64,000 nucleotides of DNA, taken from assembly GCF_000585375.1 (NCBI RefSeq), contig NZ_KK073874.1, positions 2,356,001 through 2,420,000 on the forward strand, given 5' to 3'. The notes below the pieces were generated by a model that saw only the letters and a list, made by a program, of their open reading frames with translations, did not search any database and was not told where the DNA came from. The DNA is from Cryptosporangium arvum DSM 44712. GTDB lineage: Bacteria > Actinomycetota > Actinomycetes > Mycobacteriales > Cryptosporangiaceae. Position numbers and translations under genes: made by a program. This document shows, in pieces, positions 10,443-20,418 of this stretch; position 1 is the stretch's first letter; each line of letters begins with the position of its first letter.

Positions 10443-11027
10443 ATGGCATCACGAGCACCGGCCGCGGTCCGGCAGTACGGCGCGGCGGTCCGAGCCCTCC
10501 TCCTGTTCACGGTCGTCCTCGGCCTCGCCTACCCGCTGCTGATGACCGGCGTCTCCCAGGTCGTGTTCCACGACCAGGCCAACGGCTCGATGACCGCGCA
10601 CGGCTCCAGCCTGCTCGGCCAGTCCTTCACCGACGCCGACGGCAACCCGCTGAAGCAGTGGTTCCAGCCGCGCCCGTCCGCCGGCAGCTACGACCCGCTG
10701 GCGTCCGGCGCGTCGAACCTCGGCCCCAACGCCGAGGACCAGGTCAAGGCCGTGGACGAGCGCCGGGCTGCGGTCGCCGAGTTCGACGGCGTGGCCCCGG
10801 CCGACGTCGCCCCGGACGCGCTGACCGCCTCGGGCAGCGGCCTCGACCCGCACATCAGCCCCGAGTACGCCCGCCAGCAGGTCAACCGGGTCGCCGACGC
10901 CCGCGGCCTGTCCGTCGACGAGGTGCGAAAGCTCGTCGACGAGCACACCCAGGGCCGCATCCTCGGCTTCCTCGGAGAGGACCGCGTCAACGTCCTCGAA
11001 CTGAACATCGCCCTCGACCAGCTCTGA
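10443..11027 (+). CDS. kdpC: Potassium-transporting ATPase subunit KdpC
   Basis: A 194-residue subunit with one N-terminal membrane helix (residues 17-37) and a periplasmic-side domain containing the family's GSYDPLASGASNLGP region and the C-terminal GRILGFLGEDRVNVLELN stretch. KdpC stabilises KdpA-KdpB and helps ATP binding. An AAAGAAGAAA purine-rich leader precedes the ATG. A hairpin separates it from kdpB. Confidence 0.95.
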   Translation: MASRAPAAVRQYGAAVRALLLFTVVLGLAYPLLMTGVSQVVFHDQANGSMTAHGSSLLGQSFTDADGNPLKQWFQPRPSAGSYDPLASGASNLGPNAEDQVKAVDERRAAVAEFDGVAPADVAPDALTASGSGLDPHISPEYARQQVNRVADARGLSVDEVRKLVDEHTQGRILGFLGEDRVNVLELNIALDQL

Positions 11028-11062
11028 CCACCACGGCGGCCCCGATCACGAAAGGAGACACC

Positions 11063-13585
11063 ATGGGACGCGGAGTACTGCGGATCTACCTCGGGGCCGC
11101 CCCCGGAGTCGGCAAGACGTTCAAGATGCTCGAAGAAGGCCGGCGTCGTGCGGAGCGGGGAGCCGACGTCGTCGTCGGGTTCGTCGAGACGCACGGCCGG
11201 GCCGAGACCGCGGCCCAGATCCGGGACCTCGAGGTCGTGGCGCGCCGGAGCATCACCTACCGGGGTGCCCAGTTCGAGGAGATGGACCTCGACGCGGTCC
11301 TCGCCCGGCGCCCGGAGATCGTGCTGGTCGACGAACTCGCCCACACCAAGGCCCGGGGCGGCAAGCGGTGGCAGGACGTCGAGGCGCTGCTCGACGCCGG
11401 TATCGACGTCCTGTCCACGGTCAACGTCCAGCACCTGGAATCGGTCAACGACGTCGTCCAGACGATCACCGGCGTTCCGCAGCGCGAGACCGTCCCGGAC
11501 GCCGTCGTGCGCGCCGCCGACCAGGTCGAACTCGTCGACATGGCGCCGGACGCCCTGCGCCGCCGGATGGCCCACGGCAACATCTACCAAGCCGACAAGA
11601 TCGACGCCGCCCTCGGCAACTACTTCCGGGTCGGCAACCTCACCGCGCTGCGTGAGCTCGCGCTGCTCTGGACCGCCGACAAGGTCGACGAGGCGCTCCG
11701 GAGGTACCGCGACGAACACGACATCCACGGGGTGTGGGAAGCCCGGGAACGGATCGTCGTCGCGGTGACCGGAGGCCCCGAGGGCGACACGCTGATCCGC
11801 CGCGCCGCCCGCATCGCCGCGCGCAGCCAGACCGGCGACCTGCTCGCGGTCCACGTCTCACGCAGCGACGGCCTCGCCGACGTCGACCCCGCCCGCATCG
11901 AGCGGCAGCGCGACCTCGTCGAGGACCTCGGCGGCACCTTCCACGCCGTCGTCGGCGACGACGTCCCCAGCGCGCTGCTCGACTTCGCGCGCGGCGCGAA
12001 CGCGACCCAGCTGGTGCTCGGCACCAGCCGCCGTCCGCGCTGGCAGCGAGCGCTGTCCGAGGGAATCGGGACGCAGGTGGTCGCCGCGTCCGGGCCGATC
12101 GACGTCCACATGGTCACGCACTCCCAGGCCGCCGGGGCGCGCCGGCCGCACCTGCCCCGGCTCACCGGCGGCCTGACCGCGCGCCGCCGCTGGTACGGGT
12201 TCGCGATCGCGGCCCTCGGTCTTCCGCTGCTGACGTTCGTCCTCACCCTCGCCGAAGGCCACCTCGACCTGTCCAGCGAGCTGCTGCTCTACCTCGGCGC
12301 CGTGGTCGCGGTCGCGCTCGTCGGCGGCGGCTACCCGGCCGTGTTCGCGGCCGCCGTCGGGACGTTGCTCGTCAACTTCTACTTCACCCCACCGGTGCGG
12401 ACCTTCACGATCGCCGAGTTCGACAACCTCATCGCGCTCGCCGTGTTCATCCTGGTCGCCTTGGCCGTGGCGGCCGTCGTGGACCTCTCCGCGCGGCGCG
12501 CCCGGCAGGCCTCCCGGGCGCAGGCCGAAGCCGAGATGCTCTCCGCGCTCAGCCGGGGTGTGCTCAATGGCGAGCGCGCGCTCGACGCGTTGCTCACCCA
12601 GGTGCGCGACGCGTTCGGCCAGGACTCGGTCACGCTGCTCGAACGGGTCGACAGCCGCTGGAACGTGGTCGGGTGCGCCGGCGCGGTCCCGTGCGCGGAC
12701 ATCGACGAGGGCGACACCGACATGCCGGTCACCGACACCCTGCACCTCGTGCTGCGCGGGCGTCGGCTCGCCGCTTCCGACCGCCGGGTGCTCGCCGCCT
12801 TCGCGGCCCAGGCCGTCGTGGCGATGCGTCAGGCCCGTCTCTCGGCGCAGGCCGCCGAGGCCGCCGAGCTGGCCGAAGGAAACACGATGCGCACCGCTCT
12901 GCTCGCCGCGGTGAGCCACGACCTGCGGACACCGCTCGCCTCGATCAAAGCCGCCGCCACCGCCCTGCGCCTGCCGACCGTCACCCTCGACGCCGAGGAC
13001 GTCGACGAGCTGCACGCGACGATCGACGAATCCGCCGACCAGCTCGGCGGCCTCATCGACAACCTGCTCGACATGAGCCGGCTGCAGACCGGCGGGATCA
13101 ACCCCCTGCGCCGCACGGTCAGCCTGGAGGAGGTCGTGCCCGGCGCGATCGCCGGCGCGGACCGGCGCAACGGCTGGCCCGCACCGGAGATCCGGGTCGA
13201 GATCTCCGAGGCGCTACCTCCCGTCCGCACCGACCCCGGCCTGCTCGAGCGTGCGCTGGCCAACCTCGTCAGCAACGCCGTCCGGCACGGCGCCGGGGCG
13301 CCGGTGGCGATCCGTGCGAGTGCGCACGCCGATCGCGTCGAGATCCGGGTCGTGGACACCGGGCCCGGCATCCCCGAGCCGGACCGGGACCGGATCTTCG
13401 CCCCCTTCCAACGCCTCGGCGACCGTCCGACCGGGAACGGCGTCGGTCTGGGCCTCGCCGTCGCCCGGGGTTTCGTCGAGACCGTCGGCGGCACGCTCGA
13501 GCCCGAGGACACACCGGGCGGCGGCCTCACGATGGTGGTGTCCCTGCCGACCGCTCGGCCGGCCGTTCCCGTCACGGCCCCATGA
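11063..13585 (+). CDS. kdpD: Osmosensitive potassium channel histidine kinase KdpD
   Basis: An 840-residue sensor kinase. Order: N-terminal KdpD domain with Walker A GAAPGVGKT (residues 11-19), a universal-stress-like domain (about 230-370), four membrane helices (about 385-500), a GAF-like segment, the dimerisation/phospho-acceptor helix with His619 in AVSHDLRTPLAS, and the ATPase domain (NLVSNAVRHG, DTGPGIP, GVGLGLAVARG). The ATG follows a strong AAAGGAGA site 36 bases after kdpC. The USP segment keeps an SRS followed by FHAV, only partly like the c-di-AMP motif described in staphylococcal KdpD, so nucleotide sensing is uncertain. Overlaps kdpE by 4 bases. Confidence 0.96.
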   Translation: MGRGVLRIYLGAAPGVGKTFKMLEEGRRRAERGADVVVGFVETHGRAETAAQIRDLEVVARRSITYRGAQFEEMDLDAVLARRPEIVLVDELAHTKARGGKRWQDVEALLDAGIDVLSTVNVQHLESVNDVVQTITGVPQRETVPDAVVRAADQVELVDMAPDALRRRMAHGNIYQADKIDAALGNYFRVGNLTALRELALLWTADKVDEALRRYRDEHDIHGVWEARERIVVAVTGGPEGDTLIRRAARIAARSQTGDLLAVHVSRSDGLADVDPARIERQRDLVEDLGGTFHAVVGDDVPSALLDFARGANATQLVLGTSRRPRWQRALSEGIGTQVVAASGPIDVHMVTHSQAAGARRPHLPRLTGGLTARRRWYGFAIAALGLPLLTFVLTLAEGHLDLSSELLLYLGAVVAVALVGGGYPAVFAAAVGTLLVNFYFTPPVRTFTIAEFDNLIALAVFILVALAVAAVVDLSARRARQASRAQAEAEMLSALSRGVLNGERALDALLTQVRDAFGQDSVTLLERVDSRWNVVGCAGAVPCADIDEGDTDMPVTDTLHLVLRGRRLAASDRRVLAAFAAQAVVAMRQARLSAQAAEAAELAEGNTMRTALLAAVSHDLRTPLASIKAAATALRLPTVTLDAEDVDELHATIDESADQLGGLIDNLLDMSRLQTGGINPLRRTVSLEEVVPGAIAGADRRNGWPAPEIRVEISEALPPVRTDPGLLERALANLVSNAVRHGAGAPVAIRASAHADRVEIRVVDTGPGIPEPDRDRIFAPFQRLGDRPTGNGVGLGLAVARGFVETVGGTLEPEDTPGGGLTMVVSLPTARPAVPVTAP

Positions 13586-14277
13586 CCAAAATCCTGGTGG
13601 TCGACGACGAGCCGCAACTCCTGCGGGCCCTGCGCATCACGCTGCGCGCCCGGGGCTACGAGGTCGACACCGCACCCACCGGTGCGGCCGCACTCCAGAC
13701 CGCGGCGCGGCGACACCCCGAGCTGATCCTGCTCGATCTCGGCCTGCCCGACCTCGACGGCATCGAAGTCATCGAGGGGCTGCGGCCCTGGTACGACGGC
13801 CCCATCGTGGTGCTCTCGGCACGCCACACGACCGACGACAAGGTGCTGGCACTCGACGCCGGCGCCGACGACTACGTCACCAAGCCGTTCGGCATGGAGG
13901 AGCTGCTCGCCCGCCTGCGCGCCGCACTGCGCCGCGCCACCCCCGCGCCGGACGCGCTGGTCGTGACGACCGACGCGTTCACCGTCGACCTGGCCGCCAA
14001 ACGCGTCACGGCCGGCGACCACGACGTGCGGCTGACGCCCACCGAGTGGGGCCTGCTCGAGGTGCTCATCCGCAATCCCGGCCGGCTGGTCAGCCACAAA
14101 CAGTTGCTGAACGACGTGTGGGGGAGCGCGTACAAACAGGAGTCGAACTATTTGCGGGTGTACGTGGCCCAGTTGCGCCGGAAGCTCGAACCCGACCCGG
14201 CGCGCCCGCGGTATCTGCTCACCGAAGCCGGCATGGGCTACCGCTTCGAACCCGACCGCCGCCGCTCCACGGGCTGA
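13582..14277 (+). CDS. kdpE: Response regulator KdpE
   Basis: A 231-residue OmpR-type regulator. The receiver domain has the acidic pair VVDDE, phospho-acceptor Asp52 (ILLDLGLPD) and YVTKPFG lysine; the C-terminal winged helix carries LTPTEWGLLEVLIRNPGRLV and the wing GMGYRFEP. It is translationally coupled to kdpD by an ATGA overlap and should activate the kdp promoter when K+ is low. Confidence 0.96.
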   Translation: MTKILVVDDEPQLLRALRITLRARGYEVDTAPTGAAALQTAARRHPELILLDLGLPDLDGIEVIEGLRPWYDGPIVVLSARHTTDDKVLALDAGADDYVTKPFGMEELLARLRAALRRATPAPDALVVTTDAFTVDLAAKRVTAGDHDVRLTPTEWGLLEVLIRNPGRLVSHKQLLNDVWGSAYKQESNYLRVYVAQLRRKLEPDPARPRYLLTEAGMGYRFEPDRRRSTG

Positions 14278-14351
14278 ACAGTGGTCACTGCCTCGGGTGC
14301 GCGGCTCCGGCCGAGTCGGGCGCGAGACTTGCCTCTGACGTCAGCGGCGCG

Positions 14352-14636
14352 AACTTCTATGCCACCGCCCGCCGGCCGGAGCTCGACACCCACTTCTGGG
14401 GCACGCTCGGCATGATCCGGGCCTTCGCGCCGCAACTGGCCGGCGGGGCGATCCTCAACGTGCTGTCCGCGATGTCCTGGTTCAACTATCCCGGGCACAC
14501 CGCCTACGGGGTCGCGAAAGCTGCCGAGTGGAACCTCACCAACGGCGTCCGGCTCGAGCTGGCCGCCCAGAGGACGCTCGTCACCGCCGTGCACCTCGCT
14601 TCCCTCGCCGCCGACCCGGCCGACTTCTACGGCTGA
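14352..14636 (+). pseudogene. Remnant of a short-chain dehydrogenase gene
   Basis: Behind kdpE there is about 285 bases encoding a recognisable internal piece of an SDR: THFWGTLGMIRAFAPQLAGG, ILNVLSAMSWF, the catalytic pair in YGVAKAAEW and NGVRLELAAQRTLVTAVHL. The N-terminal Rossmann half (TGxxxGIG) is missing, the C-terminus is lost, and no start codon or ribosome site precedes it. The frame is continuous with bases antisense-free but belongs to no complete gene. It reads as a decayed gene fragment left between kdpE and the convergent car gene. Confidence 0.65.
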
Positions 14637-14643
14637 CCGCCGG

Positions 14644-17600
14644 TCAGAGCAGGCCGAGTCGGGTCAGATCGGCCAGGTACTTCCGGATCAGCTCGGCGGT
14701 CACGGGCGGGACTTCTCCCTTCACCCCCGACCCGGCCTTCCGGACCGCGTCCCGGAAGTGGTCGGTGGAAACGGGCGGGGCGGCGACCGGCCCGGTGGTG
14801 ACGGCGAACGCCGGCAGCAGGGGGAGCAGGGACTGCTGCCGGCGCGGCCGGGGCAGACCCCGCAACGCGGCCTCGAAGCGTTCGAGCCACTCGCCGTAGT
14901 CGTCGATCCGGGTGATCGGGTATCCGGCTCCGGCGAGCCAGTCGACGTAGGTGTCGAGCGACGACCCCGCCGGCTGAGGGCTCATCATGTTGTAGGTCTC
15001 GAACCCGGGCGCCGGGCCGGCGCCGAGGGCAGCGATGAACTCGGCCACGAAGTCCACGGGCAGACCGCCGTAGTGCGCGGGCGTGGCCAGCGGCGGGAAC
15101 GATCGCGGGGCCAGCCCGGTCATCGCCACACTCAGCAGCAGACGGGTGAACATGTCGGGGACGTTCAGCTGCCCGGGATAGCGGCGGTGGGCCAGCACGA
15201 GCCCGGGCCGGAACGTCGCCACCGGCAGTCCGTACGTGTCGTGAGCCTCTCGGAGCAGCACTTCCCCGGCCCACTTGCTGGTGGTGTAGCCGTTCGCGTA
15301 GCCCTCGTCCAGCCGACGGACCGGATCGGTGACGCGGATGTCGGCGGATTCCGGCTCGGAGCCGGTCACCACGCCGACCGTGGACACGTACGTGACCGGC
15401 TTGAGCTTCCCGGTCACCGCGAGCCGGATCACCTCCGCCGTGCCCAGCACGTTCGGGGCGAACAGCTGGGAGTAGGGAAGCACGTGGTTGACGAGCGCGC
15501 CGGCGTGCACGACGACGTCGACGTTCTCGGCGAGCTCCCGCCAGGCGCCGGCTCCGAGCCCGAAACGGGGTTCGCCGAGATCGCCGGCCACGACCGTCAG
15601 CGTGGCGTCGGCGTACGTCCGGTACTGCCGGGACGCTTCGGTGTCGGCCGCGCCGAACGCCGCGTCCAGCCGGGCCCGCGCGGCCGCGTCGTCACCGGCC
15701 CGGATCACGCAGACGAGCTTTCCGCCGACCGGGTGGAGACGGCGGAGCCACTCGAGCGCGAGAAAGCGGCCGAGATAGCCGTTCGCGCCGGTCAGCAGCA
15801 CGGTACGCGGGACGTCGGCCGGTGGTGCCGGGGTTCGCGTGACGTCCGGGCCGAGGAACTGGTCCAGGGTCAGGTCGCCGGCCCGCACCTCGGTGGCTCC
15901 CGCTCCGTGGACGGTGACGGCGGTCGGACGTCCGCCGCCCTCCCCGCGATGCCGCTCGATGGACGTCGCCAGCGCCTTCAGGTCGTTGACCGGGCTGATG
16001 ATCTCGGCCACCGGGACGGCGAACCCGTACACCTCGCCCAGCAGGGCCGACAGCCGGACGGCCGACACCGAGTCACCGCCGAGGTCGGCGAACCGGGCCG
16101 CCGGGTCCAGGTCATCGGCCGGAGCGCTCAGGACCGCGCGGGCGGCGGTCAGCACGGTGTCGAGTGCCGGCTGCCGGGGACCGTCGCTGCGCAGCCGCCG
16201 GATCTCGTCGGACTCGTGCCGCGCGAGTTCCTCGTAGCGGCGCTCGAGCCGTCCGCCGTAGCGTTCCTGCAGCTTGGATCGCACGAGTTTGCGGACGCCG
16301 GACAGCAGTCCGTTCCCGGTGGTGAACGGCTCGGTCTCGAGCAGGAAGTCCCGGGGGATCTCGTACCCCTCGAGCCCTTCGACCCGGCCCGTCTCCCGTA
16401 ACGAGTCACGCACCAGCGCGGCGACCCGCTCCGGGTCGCCTCCGGTCCGGGTCAGCACCTCGGCGGTCGGCACGACGACGGCGAGCAGGTACGAGCGCTC
16501 GCTGTTGCCGTAGAGATAGATCTGCTGGATCACCGGCCCGGCCGCGAACACCGCCTCCAGGTGGGCGATCGCGACGAACTCGCCCTGGGACAGCTTGAGC
16601 AGGTTCTTGCGGCGGTCCAGGTAGACCAGTTCGTCCGGCCCCACCTCGGCGACGATGTCGCCGGTGCGGAAGAATCCGTCCGCGGTGAAGACCTCCGCGG
16701 TCGCGTCGGGACGGTGGTAGTAGCCCGGGAAGAGCGTGGCCGACCGGATCAGCAGTTCCCCCCGCGGATGGGGGCGGTCGGTGCCGAAGTAGTGCAGGTC
16801 AGGCACGTCCTCGAGCCGGTAGTCGAGCACGTGCTCCCGCATCACCCGGCCGTCGAAGAGCACCGCGCCGGCCTCGGTCGAGGCGTACCCGTCGGACAGC
16901 TTCGTCCCGAGCACCGAGGAGACGAGCGCCGCCAGCTGCGCGGAGAGCGGGGCCGAACCGCAGACGGCCCACAGGACGCGCCCGCCGAGCACGTCCTCGC
17001 GGAGCACCCGCCCGGCCTCGCGCTCGTCGGCGCGGTCGTCGGCCAGGAGCTGGTACTGCTGCGAAATCGCCTCGCAGATGCGGGGGACGAGCAGGAGAAC
17101 GGTCGGCCGGACGAGCGCGAAGTCGTCGAACAGCGTCGAGAGGTCGCTGCGGGCCACGAAGAACGTCGTTCCGCCCCGAGCCAGCGTGCTGAACAGCACG
17201 GCGCGGCCGGCGAGATGGCTCATCGGCAGGAAACCGACGTCGATCAGCGGGAGCCCGGGACGCTCCGGGAAGAAGCCGCGCCAGAGTTCGGCGATCAGCC
17301 GCGCGGTGTACATCGCGCCCTTGGGCGAACCGGTCGTCCCCGACGTGTAGATGACCAGGGCGAGCCGATCGTCGTCGGCCGGTGGTGACGGCGCCGGGGG
17401 GAGAGCGGCGCCGCGGCCGAGCACCTCCGGCAGCGTCTCCACGACGACGCCGTGACCGGCTACGCGCTCGCGGAGCGCGTCGATCCGCTCCCGTTCGTCG
17501 TCCACGTCGGCGTGGTGCGCGAAAACCACCAACCGCCGCACCGACGTACCGGACTCGACGATGTCCGCCGCGGTGCCCAGGTGTTCCACGTCGACGGCCA

Positions 17601-18102
17601 GGACCCGGGGCGCCGTCTCGTGGACGAGCGGCAGCAACTGCCCGGGGGCCGATCCCCCCGGCAACGGCACACCGACCGCGCCGACCCGGATGAGCGCGAG
17701 CTCGACGGTGGCGTAGTCACCGCCGGTGGAGCCCAGCGTCGCCACGAACTCGCCGGGCCGGATCGGCTCGTGCTCGTCGTGGTGCCAGGCCGCGGCCAGC
17801 GCACCGGCCCGCCGCCAGAGCTCGCCGTAGCTGACCGTGTCGAACCGGGGCAGCAGGCGCCGGGTGGTCCGGCCGGTCGCCGGATCGAGCACGGCTTCGG
17901 TCGCGCGCTCGCCGTAGGCCGGCCTCTGCGCATAACCCGCCATCACCGTGGCGACGACGGCTTCGAGCGACATCGTCGGTTGCCGGACGAGCGCCGTGAC
18001 GTGGTCGTCCGGTACGGCCGAAGCGAACTGTTCGTCCTGCTCCAGCAGAAGGGCTCGTCGCTCGGCAACCGTTGTCACGTCGCCCTGGTCGGTGTGCGTC
18101 AT
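14644..18102 (-). CDS. car: Carboxylic acid reductase (A-PCP-R)
   Basis: An 1152-residue three-domain enzyme that reduces carboxylic acids to aldehydes using ATP and NADPH. Order: adenylation domain with YTSGTTGSPKG (residues 252-262) and a YLDRRKNLLKLSQGE core loop; a carrier domain with the phosphopantetheine serine Ser678 in DLGGDSVSAV; and a thioester-reductase Rossmann domain starting near residue 765 with TGANGYLG, ending in the catalytic YTTSKWAGE region. Length matches Nocardia/Mycobacterium CARs. It needs a phosphopantetheinyl transferase, not seen here. The preceding gene on the same strand encodes a P-loop/HTH protein that may control it. Substrate range cannot be read from sequence. 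Confidence 0.92.
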   Translation of the reverse strand: MTHTDQGDVTTVAERRALLLEQDEQFASAVPDDHVTALVRQPTMSLEAVVATVMAGYAQRPAYGERATEAVLDPATGRTTRRLLPRFDTVSYGELWRRAGALAAAWHHDEHEPIRPGEFVATLGSTGGDYATVELALIRVGAVGVPLPGGSAPGQLLPLVHETAPRVLAVDVEHLGTAADIVESGTSVRRLVVFAHHADVDDERERIDALRERVAGHGVVVETLPEVLGRGAALPPAPSPPADDDRLALVIYTSGTTGSPKGAMYTARLIAELWRGFFPERPGLPLIDVGFLPMSHLAGRAVLFSTLARGGTTFFVARSDLSTLFDDFALVRPTVLLLVPRICEAISQQYQLLADDRADEREAGRVLREDVLGGRVLWAVCGSAPLSAQLAALVSSVLGTKLSDGYASTEAGAVLFDGRVMREHVLDYRLEDVPDLHYFGTDRPHPRGELLIRSATLFPGYYHRPDATAEVFTADGFFRTGDIVAEVGPDELVYLDRRKNLLKLSQGEFVAIAHLEAVFAAGPVIQQIYLYGNSERSYLLAVVVPTAEVLTRTGGDPERVAALVRDSLRETGRVEGLEGYEIPRDFLLETEPFTTGNGLLSGVRKLVRSKLQERYGGRLERRYEELARHESDEIRRLRSDGPRQPALDTVLTAARAVLSAPADDLDPAARFADLGGDSVSAVRLSALLGEVYGFAVPVAEIISPVNDLKALATSIERHRGEGGGRPTAVTVHGAGATEVRAGDLTLDQFLGPDVTRTPAPPADVPRTVLLTGANGYLGRFLALEWLRRLHPVGGKLVCVIRAGDDAAARARLDAAFGAADTEASRQYRTYADATLTVVAGDLGEPRFGLGAGAWRELAENVDVVVHAGALVNHVLPYSQLFAPNVLGTAEVIRLAVTGKLKPVTYVSTVGVVTGSEPESADIRVTDPVRRLDEGYANGYTTSKWAGEVLLREAHDTYGLPVATFRPGLVLAHRRYPGQLNVPDMFTRLLLSVAMTGLAPRSFPPLATPAHYGGLPVDFVAEFIAALGAGPAPGFETYNMMSPQPAGSSLDTYVDWLAGAGYPITRIDDYGEWLERFEAALRGLPRPRRQQSLLPLLPAFAVTTGPVAAPPVSTDHFRDAVRKAGSGVKGEVPPVTAELIRKYLADLTRLGLL

Positions 18103-18304
18103 CAGCTACCTCGACGGCCGATCGCCGTGGTCGGAGTGGACAGTGTGAAGGCTTGGTGCTCCTGACGGTACGTGTCCACGGTGCCTCACCGTCCGGCCGG
18201 ACGCCTCGGCAACGTATGCCTACTTCTCCGACCCGGGCCGGGCGGACCCCGTGTTCGGGCGGGTGCGGGCCCGAGGCGGGAGACTGCGAGCGACGTCGCC
18301 GGGA
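18103..18304. other. Intergenic region upstream of car
   Basis: About 200 bases between the ATPase/HTH gene stop and the car start, both on the minus strand. It should hold the car promoter. I see no convincing -10 box or palindrome. Confidence 0.3.
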
Positions 18305-20287
18305 TCAGTGATTGCCGGTTTCGTGCTGCCACAGCGACGAAGCGAGCGAGGCGATCGCGCGGTCCCGGTGGCGGCGGTAGGTGTTGAACGACAGATGCAG
18401 CTCGGAGGCGAGACGGTCCTGGGCGACGGTCGGCCGCAGGAAGGTCCGGGTCATCAGCTCGCTCGCGTCGTCCGGCAAGGCTCCGATCCCCGCCTCGATC
18501 ATCTCCACGAGCGTGTCGACCGGAGTCCGGCCGGCGCGTGTGTTCCGGCGGATCATGCGTGAGCGCAGCAGCGGGTTCCGGCGCAACTGGTCCGGGGCGT
18601 GCAAACCGCGCACGGCGGAGCGGACGGCGTCGGTGAACTCGGATCGGGTCAGCACCGGTTCGTCGATGCTCCGCGCGGCGGGGCGGGCCGGCGCGCCCAG
18701 CTGGCGGGCGTGGAGGACCTCGGTCCATTCCGTGACCCCGGCCCGTCGCCAATCGTGGGCGTACACCGGGTAGCGCGATCCGCCGACCGTGAAGTCAGCC
18801 TCGGGAGCGGACCAGAAGTCCAGGAAATCCATCGTGGGCGTCCACAGCTCGGCGTTCTCGAGCGCGGCGACGAACGTCCACGCCATGTCGTCGGGTAGCT
18901 GAATGATGTCCAGCATCTGGTAGGCGACGAACAGGGTCAGCGCCGGCGAGGGGCGTTGGCCCTGCTCACGATCGAGGAAGAACCGCCAGATCCGGACGCG
19001 TTCGCCGGCTCGGGGCGCGCCGGATTTCGACGCGTACAGCCACATCGCGTCCACGCCCGGGTCAGCGCCGAGGTCGGCCTCGGTCACGTCGAGGCAGGCG
19101 GTGTAGCCGCACAGTTCGCCGGTAGCGGTGCGGAACACCCGGAAATCCGCGGGACGACGTTCCATCCAGTACGCCGCCAGCCCGGCCTGCTCGGCACCGT
19201 GCCATTCAGCGGTCATCGCGACGATCGGTGCCCGGTCGTCCGGCGTCAGCGTGTCCGCGGAGACCTGCATCGGCGGCGCCAACGTGCTCAACGCCTCGAG
19301 CCCGGAGCGGACGCCGTTCAGAACGACCGTCCGCACGAGCAGTTGCACGCGTTCGCGTTCGCCGGTCAGCGCTCCGACCTGGCGCTGGAACGCGGCGAGC
19401 TTGCGACGGTGCAGGTCGGCGTACCGGTCGGGGTCCCGCCAGCGCAGGTCGGCGTCGAGAACCTCACGGACCACGTCGTGCGGATGCAGCCCGTGCGCGC
19501 TCTCCTCGACGAACGTCCGGCTCCGCAACCAGGCGAACAGTTCGCTGACGTCGCCGCCGATCATCATGCGCAGGAGGTCCTCGGTCGTGACCGGCGCGTG
19601 CGCGCACACCTCCAGCGCCATCCGGTGCCGCGGGCTCGGAGCCTCGCCGACGATCCGCTCGATCAGCGCGCCCACCACGTCGGGAACGTCGCCGAGGGCA
19701 CGCGGGTCGGCTCCCCGGCGCACCGCGTCGATCAGCAGGGACAGCGTGAGCGGATGGCCGCGGCTGATCGTCAGCAGCCGGTCCTGCGTCTCGGCGGGTA
19801 ACCCCTGAGCGGCCAGCCACACGCGCCCGTCCTCGCCGGGCAGGTTGCCCAGCGTGACGACACGCAGCAGCGCACGCCAGGCCGGGTCGGCACGCCAGCG
19901 GGGCCCGGGGCCCTCGCGCCCGGCGATCACCACGAGACAGTTCGACGGCAGCGCGGGCAGGTACGTTTCGCGGACCCAGTCGTCGACGGGGCTCAGCAGC
20001 TCGTAGGTGTCGATCAGCAGCACCGGGCGCTCTTCACCGCTCGGCGCGGGCAGAGACGCTGCTCCGAGCGCCAGGTGCCGGGCGTCGACCCGGATCGGGT
20101 GGTGGCCGTGCTCCGCCGCCAGACGCGCGAACGCGTCGAGCAGAGTGCTCTTCCCCACCCCGCCCTGGCCGTGTACGAAGATCACGCCCGGAGCGTCCAG
20201 CGCCGCCCGGAACACCGCGATCTCCGCGTCCCGGCCGACGAACGACTGCCGCCGCAGTTCCTCCAGTTCCGCACCGAGCGTCGCCAT
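18305..20287 (-). CDS. STAND-like P-loop ATPase with C-terminal HTH, putative regulator
   Basis: A 660-residue protein. Residues 15-210 are a P-loop NTPase with Walker A GQGGVGKST (40-48) and Walker B region PVLLIDTYE, followed by a helical/winged segment typical of STAND signal ATPases. Residues about 310-450 resemble a GNAT-like region, and the C-terminus (TVAQDRLASELHLSFNTYRR) looks like a helix-turn-helix. A TACGAT element 7 bases from the ATG suggests a leaderless start. The protein probably couples nucleotide binding to DNA binding; its position 202 bases upstream of car on the same strand makes car a candidate target. The exact ligand is unknown. Confidence 0.65.
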   Translation of the reverse strand: MATLGAELEELRRQSFVGRDAEIAVFRAALDAPGVIFVHGQGGVGKSTLLDAFARLAAEHGHHPIRVDARHLALGAASLPAPSGEERPVLLIDTYELLSPVDDWVRETYLPALPSNCLVVIAGREGPGPRWRADPAWRALLRVVTLGNLPGEDGRVWLAAQGLPAETQDRLLTISRGHPLTLSLLIDAVRRGADPRALGDVPDVVGALIERIVGEAPSPRHRMALEVCAHAPVTTEDLLRMMIGGDVSELFAWLRSRTFVEESAHGLHPHDVVREVLDADLRWRDPDRYADLHRRKLAAFQRQVGALTGERERVQLLVRTVVLNGVRSGLEALSTLAPPMQVSADTLTPDDRAPIVAMTAEWHGAEQAGLAAYWMERRPADFRVFRTATGELCGYTACLDVTEADLGADPGVDAMWLYASKSGAPRAGERVRIWRFFLDREQGQRPSPALTLFVAYQMLDIIQLPDDMAWTFVAALENAELWTPTMDFLDFWSAPEADFTVGGSRYPVYAHDWRRAGVTEWTEVLHARQLGAPARPAARSIDEPVLTRSEFTDAVRSAVRGLHAPDQLRRNPLLRSRMIRRNTRAGRTPVDTLVEMIEAGIGALPDDASELMTRTFLRPTVAQDRLASELHLSFNTYRRHRDRAIASLASSLWQHETGNH

Positions 20288-20418
20288 GCCGACGATCGTA
20301 GAACACCTGATTTCGCACGGTCCGATCCGCGAAACAGGTCAGCAGTTGGGCACCGGATGGGCAGGCGGCGACCGGCCTTCCCTCGCCACGATGGGGACTT
20401 CACCATCGAAGGAGACCC

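Noticed and set aside
11734-13581. Very long open frame on the plus strand through kdpD in another phase, rich in Arg/Pro
   Set aside because: A shadow of high-GC coding DNA; the kdpD frame has clear kinase motifs and the other frame has low-complexity RRPR-type sequence.
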